Assembly: GCA_015680905.1 (NCBI GenBank)
Contig: CM027385.1
Coordinates: 27,162,501-27,226,500 of the forward strand
Length of the DNA: 64,000 nt
Source of the DNA: Coptis chinensis
Lineage: Eukaryota > Streptophyta > Magnoliopsida > Ranunculales > Ranunculaceae
Direction: 5' to 3'
Shown here in pieces: positions 10,420-19,950 of the stretch. A model generated the notes under the pieces. That model was not told the origin of the DNA. It saw only the letters and a program-made list of their open reading frames with translations, and did not search any database. Position numbers and translations under genes: made by a program. Positions within the stretch are counted from its first letter, which is position 1. Each line of letters opens with the position of its first letter.

Positions 10420-12064
10420 TGATAAAACATAAAATTGAATAGTTTACCTACGAAATGAACGATAAAACTCAAAACGTAAGTAAACTAAAACTATGTTATG
10501 TGCCTAGTTTTATCAAAGTTTCTACTCTCAATTCTATCGAAATAGAGTGGAGTAACAAATTCGTTCCACTCCTAGTCCTTCCGCATGCTGTGTTTTCTAC
10601 GTATAAATACTCTTAACTCTAAAGTCTAATGAGAGATTTACAAAGTGGCAACTAGACTACGATGCAACTACCCACAAGATGCAACTAGTCGACTATTAGA
10701 ACAACTATGGAATGCTACGTTGATTCTATGATAAGGAGTTAGAGGGGGATTGATTCCACCTTAACTCGACTTAATCCTACTAATCGAATTAATCGTAATC
10801 CGAATTGAATCGCCCAAGAGTAACAATATGGTTACTCCTAATCCCTAATTACACATGACATTCCTACCAATTCATAACTAGTATGTGAACGATTAAACCC
10901 ATTCTCATGGTGAACTAATCGTTTCTAGAGTGGAAAGGAAATTACGATGACTCTACGATAATCGGAATCAAGCTTTCATCAAGGCTTCTCAACCCCCTCA
11001 ATGGAGGTTTAGCCGAGAATAATCACGCTATCATTCCCAATGGAATTGAAACAAGACATGATATAAAGATTGAAACTTTGCTTGTTTAAACCCAATTCAA
11101 AACTACTAATGCAATAATTGAATTAAACTAATAATGACAATTACTTGAATCTGCGAATTGAAACAAAACAATTAATGGAAATGAAACCAACTTATGGAGA
11201 ACACTATTTTCTTAATCTAATGAATAATAAAACAATGATTCAAATACTAAATTAATAATCTACTTGTTCTAAAGTAATTAATTTAACATAAAATTAGATC
11301 TATAAATTGAAATGACAAAAATTGAAATTGATAAAAATAACTATTTTATTTATCAAACTACTTAAGAATAATGATTCTAAGAGTTTAATCTAAAACAAGA
11401 ATTGAATTTAAAACTACACTTAATTTTATTACATGAAAACTAGATCTAAAATTATCTATAGTTTTAGGTCTAACTAGCTACCATTAACTATCTACCATTA
11501 ACAAAGATCTAAGCTTTTGTTTTTATACTTTCAGATCCAAAAATCGTGCATGGGCTTGGAGCCATGTTTTGGGCCAGAGAATCAGGCCCAAAACCCAATT
11601 CTTTCAGTCCAAAAAGGCCTCTTCAGCTGCAGTTAGCTTCAACAGATTTTTCGTCCACTTCTACTTCTCTGATTGGGTCAGGGCTTGGACCATTGGAAAG
11701 ATCTTTCCGAGCCAGTCGTTTTGACATAAGGTAGGCCCCATTCCGAGGTCTGAGTCCAAAGATACGGCCTTCGGAAGTTCTACTGACTTGTGTGCTGTTT
11801 TTGCCCGCGTCGACTTTTCAGCTTTTGATCGGGCTTTAGAAAGGCTTTGTCTTCTTGAATCTTGGCCTTTAGTCACAGAACTCCTTAGTAACCAACCTTT
11901 GCTCCTTTATCTCGCTAAAGTGGCACATTTCTGCACATAATGGACTTTGAAGCCTGAAATGCATAAAAACACGTAATCAGTGTTAACTCTTAATTATTAC
12001 TCATATAATTGGTCTAAAAGTATGACTGTTACAGGGTTAAAACTACAGTTTTGGGCTCTTATCA
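10420..12064 (-). repeat. 5' LTR of element A
   Basis: A 1645-bp LTR, minus orientation, ends TGATAAG...TTATCA. The coding strand has a TATA-like box (TATAAAAAC) near 11519-11527, a likely promoter. It is homologous to the LTRs at 1-837, 22075-23514, 37687-39000, 57243-58740 and 63317-64000. Confidence 0.92.
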
Positions 12065-12454
12065 CTATGCATTGTGCACAAAGAGAGTCGTGATATGCAA
12101 CATCGGTTGTTCCCTAATTCGTACAGGCAATGGATTCTACCAGGCCAACCCTAGCAGTTGCTATCTGATTGCATTGCGGGGCAGTTTGAGGCTATTCCAT
12201 ATGTACTAAGGGTAATATTATTACTAGACTATTGCACATTGGTCAGGGATGGTACCGTCCTGAACCCTAGGCCCCCAAAACATAAAGGTTAAGCCACAGT
12301 TGGGATGGATTGGGTTCACTCCAGAGTCGACATGACAGTTGCCTGATTTTACTGTTTGTGGTGTTTATTCTGGACTGCCGGTGTTGTTGACACGTTCATC
12401 TCCCCTTGTAAATTTGTACATAAAATAAAATAAAATAAAAAAAGTTGCGTTCTG
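12065..12454. other. Anonymous flank of element A
   Basis: No ORF or repeat I can name. The first bases, CTATG, are the candidate target-site duplication of element A, which can only be tested outside the window. Confidence 0.5.
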
Positions 12455-12905
12455 TTTTTACAAGACTCAACAACCACCCCCCCGCCAAAAAAAAAAAAGA
12501 TTTGAATGAGCCTTTTCCATATTCCAATGGATAACATTTTTAATGCCGATCATTTTGGCGGCTCATTCATTCCATTTGGAGTTGAAACGAATCGAGATTT
12601 CACGTTTGAAGATTTCGGACCAGTTCGGGACATAATGAGAAATTATTTATGTTATTAGATTATTGTCTTCCTAATATAAATAGATTAGTTTGTTCCTTTA
12701 TGCATTGGTTTTTGACAAGACTCAACCCCCCCAAAATAAAATAAAAATAAAAAAGGTTTGAATGTGCCTTTTTCATAATCCATTGGACGACAAATTTTAA
12801 TGCCGATCGTTTTGGAACCTCATTCGTTCCATTTGGAGTTGAAACGAACCGAGATTTCAATTTGAAAATTTTGGACATTTCGGGTCATAATGGGAATTTC
12901 CAGAA
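12455..12905. repeat. ~253-bp imperfect tandem duplication
   Basis: Two units (about 12456-12645 and 12709-12900) share ACAAGACTCAAC, an A-rich run, TTTGAATG(A/T)GCC, TTTTAATGCCGATC and CATTTGGAGTTGAAACGAA. Identity is roughly 80% by eye. No coding content is apparent. Confidence 0.8.
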
Positions 12906-12954
12906 TTCATATGGACTTGGGCCAAAAATTCAAAACTGACCCAAGTCACGTGCC

Positions 12955-13078
12955 CAGCAAATAAAGCCCTTACGTGATATCCACAATGGTTAGATATCCA
13001 CAACGGTCAGAAAGCACAACGGTAAGATATCACAAAGGTCAGATATCCACAAACGGTCGGATTTTCACCTATAAAATC
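12955..13078 (+). promoter_or_regulatory. Promoter-like stretch: AACGGTCA repeats plus TATA box
   Basis: Five imperfect tandem units of about 17-20 bp with core CACAACGGTCAG / GATATCCACAA run from about 12978 to 13060, then CCTATAAAATCC (a TATA box) near 13067-13078. The core AACGGTCA resembles the Myb-type mitosis-specific activator motif. About 85 bp downstream is the first ATG (13164). Regulatory role is inference. Confidence 0.45.
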
Positions 13079-13163
13079 CGACACTCCTCATCCAACTTCA
13101 CTCATCCCATTCTCTCACTCTCCAAAAACTTAATCTCCACAAATTCCCATTTTCTTTAACATA

Positions 13164-13283
13164 ATGGATCCGATCGAGCGATTGGAAAAGGAGCAACGAG
13201 ATGGAGCTGTTACAGTCTTCGTGATAACAGTATTTATCATTGTTCTACTGTCAATCATGCATAACATCAACCAGAATATCTGA
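13164..13283 (+). CDS. 39-residue membrane microprotein, hypothetical
   Basis: The first ATG after a TATA box opens a 39-codon frame ending in TGA at 13281-13283. The product begins MDPIERLEKEQRDGAV, a charged head, followed by a single hydrophobic segment of about 17 residues (TVFVITVFIIVLLSIM region) and a short polar tail HNINQNI. It looks like a small single-pass membrane protein. The CT-rich leader and the promoter-like repeats upstream support a real transcription unit, but I know no family and a chance ORF inside a non-autonomous transposon cannot be excluded. Confidence 0.35.
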   Translation: MDPIERLEKEQRDGAVTVFVITVFIIVLLSIMHNINQNI

Positions 13284-13639
13284 ATCTATGTAATCTACAT
13301 ATCAATTTCCGTTTGTCATTTTGTATATTAGTGTGGTGTGTTAAATAATTCTCAAACATTTGTACGGGTTACGTATTAAATGGAGAAGTTCCCTATTTAA
13401 TATTTGTGTGTATTAGTTGTATTTTTGCCTTATCATAAAGATAAAAAAATTATCAAAACTATAACAAAGAAGAAAAATCAATAACTCACACAAATAAATC
13501 AATCTCAACTCATTGTGTTCATAGAAGATCGCGCACACGACATGGCATGCCTAAAAATTGTTGTGCACGCACCTCAATTTTTCTATCCATATTCCATTAT
13601 TGAGGTATGATCATCAATTCAGAAATTACCTGTAGGTCT
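13284..13639. other. A+T-rich interval, nothing recognised
   Basis: 3' flank of the small ORF and the unmarked left border of element B. No LTR or primer-binding site of B is visible here. Confidence 0.5.
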
Positions 13640-13928
13640 AACTACCATGTGAAACCTTCATCCGTATTTTCTAACATTGGAACACCTCATTAATTGTTTT
13701 TGGAAATCTGACATGAAAAGACATACTATGGATACCCATAGTTGCTGTTCCAAAAAGTATGTGTCACAACAACACATGGGTTACTTGTGTTTTCACATAT
13801 TAATTCTGGATTTAACTGCACTTGATTTCCTGATTCGTACAGACTCATATATTGGCTATAAATCTCTTCTTTTCAGCCATTTTCATTTCAAGCATTCTTC
13901 ACTATCCATCCCTCACTTATACTTCCAA

Positions 13929-14698
13929 ATGGATCAACCAAGAAAGATAGCGCCTAAGAAAGACTACTTGAATTTTTTTGATGATGGCCAATTTTCTCCT
14001 TATTTTGACATAGAAATTGTACGTCGAGGATGGATGCCTATTCTATATCATTCAGCAGCTGATTATTCCAGAGAATTGGTTTTGATGTTCTACCAATTTA
14101 GCGGACCTAAAAATGGAAAATTCTATTTCAATGCCTATGGACAACGATTTGAATTGACTAGGGAAATTATCTCTAACATACTTCAAATTCCAATAAATAC
14201 ACAGGAGTTCAATCTTCCAGAGTCAACATTTGATTCCATTAAAACTTTACTACGAGCCACCTTATCTCGTGGGGAAGTCGGAAATAGACATCACGTTGTT
14301 CTTCAACGCTCTTTGAAATAGAATCAACGAGTTGTGCTCCACTGGTTGGGACATAATGTGGTCGGTACATCACACCAATTTGAAGTGGGAAAGCCTAAAC
14401 TCCACCTACTATGAATTATGCAGAATCAAAGGGATGATTTTTGCATAATCCAACACCTCTGGAACGTGATCACCAGGAAAACAAAAAGGTTAGCACCTCT
14501 GCCCACTTTAGTCACGAAAATCATGATGCGCTGGGGTTATCCAATAGTTTCTCTAGAAATACCTCTTCAAAGAACGGCTATTACTATATTTCACACAAAC
14601 TACTCTGCTGGTTTTTGGACTCCAGATACTCTAACAGATGTACAGGACGACCCAAGCTCAAACTCTGAACATTTCTTCAATGAAAATGCCATGTAGAA
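13929..14698 (+). pseudogene. ORF2a of element B
   Basis: Plus-strand pieces (open from 13677, ATG of MDQPRK at 13929, to 14321; and 14418-14696); broken. It aligns with ORF2a of element A through F(S/A)P..., a W.(P/S).(L/W)Y segment, FY, IL(Q/G)IP and LPTLVTKIM / LPVLITKIM. A CT-rich leader precedes the ATG. Family as for A: resembles the ATHILA ORF-1 / 'putative plant transposon protein' group. Confidence 0.6.
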
Positions 14699-14711
14699 CA
14701 TTTTTAATCAC

Positions 14712-15011
14712 ATGGAAGGCATTCAATTTCTTCATCAAGGCATGCGGGAACTACACGCACGTGAAGAAATCATTATCAAAAGCATTCTAGATTTTCAAGA
14801 ACGTCAAGCAATGCACGATGTTCAACAGGAGGAAATCTTGGAAAATCATTCTCATTCCTTGCAAAATCACGATCTCCTAATGGAGAATCAAACTACCCTC
14901 TCTGCCAACCAAGGAGACATTCAACTGCAGTTAAGCCAACAAATTGATGAACTAAATAGCCTTGTGCACGATCTGTGTCTCCATAGTCATCATCATCATC
15001 ATGATCCTTGA
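14712..15011 (+). CDS. Coiled-coil, His-tailed ORF in element B
   Basis: A 99-codon open frame immediately after the ORF2a pieces, probably the C-terminal part of the same product. It is rich in Glu, Gln and Leu with heptad-like spacing (IQLQLSQQIDELNSLVHDL) and ends in HSHHHHHDP. A coiled coil suggests self-association and the histidine run may be a by-product of a CAT microsatellite at 14988-15003. It is followed by an (ATA)n/(AAAT)n stretch at 15018-15052. Confidence 0.5.
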   Translation: MEGIQFLHQGMRELHAREEIIIKSILDFQERQAMHDVQQEEILENHSHSLQNHDLLMENQTTLSANQGDIQLQLSQQIDELNSLVHDLCLHSHHHHHDP

Positions 15012-15305
15012 TTTTCTTTTTAAAATAATAATAATAAATAAATAAATAAATAATCTAGTAAATTATTACGTTTTTCGTCGTGTGCTACAATAATCTAAAT
15101 GTGTTGTTATCTTTGTGTCTTCTTTTGTACGAAATACCTACTAGGATTGTCATATTTCAAGTTGTGATATGAACAATTTTAACTTTTTATTTTAAACTTG
15201 ATTACAGGAGGTTCTATCTTCTTCCATACTCATTCATCCATCCAATCAGACTTTATTGGTCATTTTTCTTCTTACATCCTTACCCATCTCTTTACTCCAT
15301 CACAC

Positions 15306-16289
15306 ATGGCATCTTCATCAAACATGACACCTACGAAACTCATTCCTGAGCAATCCTTTCAGGCTATGATGGATTCTAGTACTTATGGCCATCTTTTTCA
15401 TGACTACATCACTAATATCGGGTGGTCTTCCCTAGTTCTTCAACCTGACCAAACTTATTCTCTAAGTTTGGCTGCATACTTTTATGCTAATATGGAAGAC
15501 ACACTAGTATTCAACTATGCACATGGTTTCTTCTTAGACGGGTTCACAATCCTAGTTGGTGGCACATGACATATTTTTTCTGAACATCAGCTTTCCCTAA
15601 CTTTGGATCTTCCCTATCACGAGCCGGCAGCCACATGGCATTACATCTTCCACAATTCTCCCTGTTCCTTTCATTGGCCTGCTTTTTGCGCAGCATACGG
15701 TGATGGCCTTGAAATTAAACAAGAATGAGAAGGACTTGCGGCATGCCGAGACATCACCATTCCCTTAGCAAGCATGACCATGAACATGGGGATTGCGATG
15801 TTGTTTATACTTTTGAACATCATGGGAGATTGGCACTTCTCTACTACCAATGAGGCTGCTTGCGTTATATTCAATGCACTTGCCCAAGGTCATACATTGT
15901 TTGATATCTTGAGCTGTGTTATCTCCAATCTGAAACGAGCTTGCACTGTTCGGGATCAGTATATACTTTTACCGGTAACCGCTTGCCAAATCATGAGGAT
16001 GCATTTCCCGCAGTTTTTAGCTACATTTCATGACTGGGTCAAGGTAGATTCTATGTGCCCAGCAAACAAAATAATTTGCTCATTGAGGTTTCAGCAATGG
16101 CGATGTCCTGATCGGTACCTGAGCCGTGTTCGTTGTTATCCAAACGATGAAAAAATGATAGCACATTTGAACAAATCCGGAGAACAACAATGGGCAGAAA
16201 TTTGGCAGACTATTATCTTCTGGTGCGATGCTAAGGAAATGCATTTCACTCGCGAAGACACCAGACCATCACGACATACTAGATGGTGA
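15306..16289 (+). pseudogene. ORF2b of element B
   Basis: Pieces 15306-15569 and 15774-16289; broken. It begins MASSSNMTPTKLIPEQSF, matching MTSPTLISEQSF of element A. Conserved blocks are TYG, IGW, SLAAYFYAN, and a hydrophobic segment MNMGIAMLFILLNIMGDWHF aligned with the same segment in A. The C-terminal part is basic and has several Cys and Trp residues (RWRCP-like block), unlike the acidic end in A. No known domain; the same order after ORF2a in both elements argues for a real accessory protein of the lineage. Confidence 0.6.
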
Positions 16290-17921
16290 ATTTGAGGAGG
16301 GTATTGTACATATATCTAACTGTAAATAGTTGTGTTTCGTGTGCTATTGTTTTTCTTTGTTTATTTTTGTATAATATATTATGTTGTAACAACTTTCTAT
16401 TCCAGCAATCCAGCCCTAATTTTTCTCACGGTTCTCAGGTAATTTCTTTCTTTATCTATTGATACTTCGAGGACTAAGCATCATTCAGTTTGGGGGTGCT
16501 TTAAACCTATAGCAAAAATTAGGCAACTTGTAGGCTGTATATAGTTTTTATTTTCTTGTTAATAAATGTACTTAGTGACAAAGTCTTGTTTCCTTTTCAA
16601 TGATAAAAATTGTATAGAAATCTCACATTAGTATTCGAATTAGGATTTGTTTTTAGGAAACTTAAGATAATACGTACGTAATAGTTTTTACATCTTTTCA
16701 TGAGTATTCATGCACTGAGTATCATCGATTGTACATAGCAGTAAGTTTCTGGAACCCACGGTTAGTTTACTTACACTATTAATCTTGTGAGAATCTAACG
16801 AAAAAGCATCGATATGTGTGATGTGTGAGTAATGACACAGAGGAGTAGTGTTCCGAGTAGAGAAAATCACGTGTCTACTTACTTGATCACCATCCGAACC
16901 CTAGGCGAGAATTTAGGCCGTCTTTGGATCGACATAGCCAAAAATTCATACATATTACAAATTCTACAGCTAGTCACTCCACTGAACCTTTCATCAAACC
17001 TTTCATTTTCACCAAAAAATCATTACACATCTATTAATCCCAAATAAAATAAACCTACCTAAATGATAAGTATGAGAAATAGGATGAAATGTAGAAAAAT
17101 AAAGATAAAGACTTGTCCCAAATAAAAGTTAGTTACTTGCTTCAGGAAAGAAAAATAGAATCATGTTCTTATGGTTAAAAAAAAAAGAAAAAAGTTTAAA
17201 GGCTTAAAAGCAAAGTAGGAAAACTCAGGTAGAAGCAGGAAAAGCATACAAGGATTTCTATAGTGTAAATATCTTGAAGACCCTATTCTCTCATACTTGT
17301 CATTTTTTATTTTCCATTTCCATTTTCTTCTACACCATCACCTAAGCCCCACAATACCTAATAAAGACCTCTAGCTCAATTAGGAGTAGGATGATGTGAT
17401 ATTAAGTAGCAGATGTGATCAATCGACCTCGACTCCTCTGTTGTCATTGAGATGTGAGGAAAAGTGTGCCACTACACACTGGAGTTAGCAAAACCTGAGT
17501 GGAAAAATTATGAGTGAATTTGTGTTTCGACACATACCTGTGAGAACCCATTTAGGGAAGCTCTCCAAAGGATCTAGAAACGGCCCTGCTTGTACATTTC
17601 AATGTAAAGTCACTATATGCATGTTCATATGTATATGTTTTAATTATTGTATGCATATTAACTTGAGTTTCAAAGGAATTAATCCTCGTTCCTCGCTAAG
17701 GAGATGTATAGATATCTGAGAATAATTTAGGAAACAAACTTTTGTTGCTAAGTCGTTGTAGTATCTTCTCTGGAAAACTCTCACGAGGCTATAACTCGTT
17801 CACTATGGAATTCCTAGTGGTTTAAGTTCTTGTTGCATACGGTCAATGCAATAACACTCTGGGAAAAGAGAATTAGTTAGGACTACACATTTTTGGCCAC
17901 TTATCTGTTTTAATGTCTCTT
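16290..17921 (+). other. Non-coding tail of B with internal PPT-like motif
   Basis: About 1.6 kb without a usable ORF. At 16467-16500 it reads CGAGGACTAAGCA...CAGTTTGGGGGTGCT, a second copy of the hairpin-plus-purine arrangement found at the LTR boundary. Blocks between 17340 and 17860 match the tail of element A in reverse orientation (e.g. CCTAGTGGTTTAAG around 17813). Confidence 0.65.
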
Positions 17922-17961
17922 CGTTGCTTGAGGGCAAGCAAAGTGCTATTTGGGTGTAGTG
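17922..17961 (+). promoter_or_regulatory. Polypurine tract region of B
   Basis: GTTGCTTGAGGGCAAGCAA is followed by TATTTGGGTGTAGTG and then the LTR start TGATAAGC. Same layout as at 838-880 in element A. Confidence 0.75.
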
Positions 17962-19447
17962 TGATAAGCACCCAAAACTGTAATATTAGACCCCATAGAG
18001 ACATATCAATTTGGTTAATTATGTGTTTAATAATCAAGAAATAATCACAATTTTGTGCCTTTTACAGGTTGGAGCTATTAACGTAAAAATGATGATAAAG
18101 CCAGCATTTAAGCACGGAATAGGGAGTATACATAAGCTTTCCAATTAATCTCATGTGAAGCCCAACAAATCCAGACTAAAGCCCAAAGACTCAAACAGTA
18201 CAAGATCTAGTCAAAAATGGGATTACGCGCACAGAAGCATCAAACTTCCGAAGCTCATACCTCTTGAGCCAGGAATCCAAATGCGACAAAAGAGCTGCTC
18301 AGACGATCAGTGCGACGAACTCTACACATAGACAGGAAGCTGTAAAAATGCCAAAAGACCGGACTGCCATTGGACACTACACATGGACCCATTATGCAGG
18401 CCCACAAGATTTGATGAGTCACCATGCAAGTCAAGACAAAGGTACGAATAATTGGTGCAAAATTGACACCTCGCTTGTAATAAATGAAGTTAGATAAGAT
18501 TAGGTGTTAATAGTGAAAACAAAGCAAGGTGTCACTTTGTTTTGATCTTGTGGATAAGATGGAAATAAATGTGTGTGTGTGTGTTTCACGTGGGATGGAG
18601 GGAGAATGCTCTAATATGAGAGGAAGAAAACAAAACAAAGGCATTCACTCCATTTCCTTCCTTAATTACTTCTCCTTTTTCCATTCCTTGTTTAGTAGTT
18701 AGTTTTTAGTTTTTAGTAAAAAGCTTGTAACATTTTAATGGTGGAAACTAACTTCTAGTTCTTGAATAAACTTCTTTCTACCTTAGGTAAAATAGGTTGT
18801 TACATCTTGTATTCTTCTTTATCTCTCTCATTTACATATCTTTCTTGTAGCTTTAAAACAAAATCTTAGGATCATGAGCTAAAACTATCCCAAGGGGAAG
18901 GTTAATGATGCTCATTTGAGGATCATGCTACAAATTCACTACTTAGATATTTAGGCTCTATTTTTCATCCTGTCCCAAAATGACAGAGATTGACAAATAT
19001 CTGATCAACTATTTTAAAATAGAACTAGGAGTTGGAATGATATTTTAGAGATGAAATATCATTTCAATTCCACATGCTAGCATGATATGTTTAGGGATAG
19101 GTATATTGTGTTAGGGATTTGAGATGGTAGTGACCTGTTTCTAAAAGACTTGTAGCTAGGCTTTGCATGAGTAGGATTAATCCTTCCTTATCTTTCTCTC
19201 TCTTTTATTTAACTAAAAAAAACTTACAAATTTTAGATAACTTGTGTTGTAAAAATCTATCTATCAAATCCTTCTCAATTAGTTCTCTAAGGTGTACATT
19301 TCAGTTGTGATCATATAGATTCTTGTCTAAGGAGTTGGAACGAAATCCCTACTCGAACTAGGAAAACCGAAAAAAACAGTGAGTAAGGAAATATTGAGTT
19401 TTAGCACGTAGTAAGTAAACTTCTAAAAACACTAAAAAGTGCTAACA
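17962..19447 (+). repeat. 3' LTR of element B
   Basis: It begins TGATAAGCACCCAAAACTG right after the polypurine tract. The end is placed at ...GTGCTAACA, by analogy of the preceding GTAAGTAAACT block with the 3' ends of the other LTRs. Length about 1486 bp. The fold-back element starts immediately after. Confidence 0.7.
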
Positions 19448-19950
19448 TTAGTACCCGTACTTTTTTTCTTGCCTATTAGTACCACAAACTCTCAATTTGT
19501 TTCAATTTAGTACCTCAGTCTTTTTTCCGTCTCATTCCGTCAAATTTCGCTAATGGTGAGCTAACGTGCTAACGTGAATAGTGTGTGTGTGTGTGTGTGT
19601 GTGTTTTTATTATTATTATAGTAATAATCTTTAATCAATCTTAAAAATTAATCATATATATTTATACAAAAACGTATATATGATATATGATTAAAAAAAA
19701 AGATTGATTAAAGATTATTACAATATATATATATTAAAGATTATTACTAAAAAACACACACACACACACACAAACACACAATTCACGTTAGCACGTTAGC
19801 TCGTCGTTTGCGAAATTGGATGGAATGAGGCGGAAAAGAAACTTAGGTACTAAATTGAAACAAATTGAGAGTTCGTGGTACTAATAGGCGAGAAAAAAAG
19901 TACAGATACTATTTAGGAAAAAAAATGAAAGTACGTGGTACTAAATAGTC
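19448..19950. mobile_element. Fold-back (hairpin) element, MITE-like
   Basis: The left half (TTAGTACCCGTAC...) is the inverted complement of the right half (...GTACAGATACTA) over about 200 bp per arm, including a (TG)n run at 19579-19603 paired with an (AC)n run at 19754-19772, GTTAGCACGTTAGCTC paired with its complement, and a central AATAATCTTTAATCAATCTT stem around 19625-19645 paired with 19704-19724. The loop is only a few bases near 19668-19674. Outer right end GACTATTTAGTACCACGTAC (reverse strand) has no partner on the left, so the left end has been lost. No coding capacity. Superfamily not determined. Confidence 0.8.

Larger units (their letters stand above)
1..12064 (-). mobile_element. 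Athila-like LTR retrotransposon A, pol-less, fossil
   Basis: Seen: an LTR at each end in the same minus orientation (the left one cut by the window edge), a tRNA-Asp-type primer-binding site beside the right LTR and a polypurine tract beside the left LTR. In transcription order the interior holds gag, aspartic protease, a linker, ORF2a and ORF2b, then a long non-coding tail. Known: gag-protease of this type with a TGGCGCCG primer site belongs to the Athila/Tat branch of Ty3/gypsy. No reverse transcriptase, RNase H or integrase piece is recognisable in the 9.6-kb interior. The coding parts are broken, with on the order of ten breaks. A manual comparison of the ~836 bp of LTR present twice gives about 21 differences (~2.5%), which suggests roughly one to two million years with usual plant rates. 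Target duplication cannot be tested because the left end lies outside. Confidence 0.9.
13640..19447 (+). mobile_element. Athila-like element B, 5'-truncated fossil
   Basis: Seen on the plus strand: ORF2a, a coiled-coil piece, ORF2b, a conserved non-coding tail, a polypurine tract at 17922-17961 and one LTR (17962-19447) starting TGATAAGCACCC. The 5' LTR, primer-binding site, gag and protease are absent, so the left border near 13640 is approximate. LTR termini are related to those of A, C and the solo copies but clearly diverged, so B is a different subfamily of the same lineage. Broken, with several breaks; older than A judging by divergence. Confidence 0.8.

Noticed and set aside
12955-13060. 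CRISPR-like short repeat array
   Set aside because: The units are contiguous and imperfect with no spacers, in a plant genome; a tandem promoter-type repeat explains them.
16467-16500. Terminal polypurine tract of element B
   Set aside because: No LTR start follows it; the true tract is at 17922-17961, directly before TGATAAGC.
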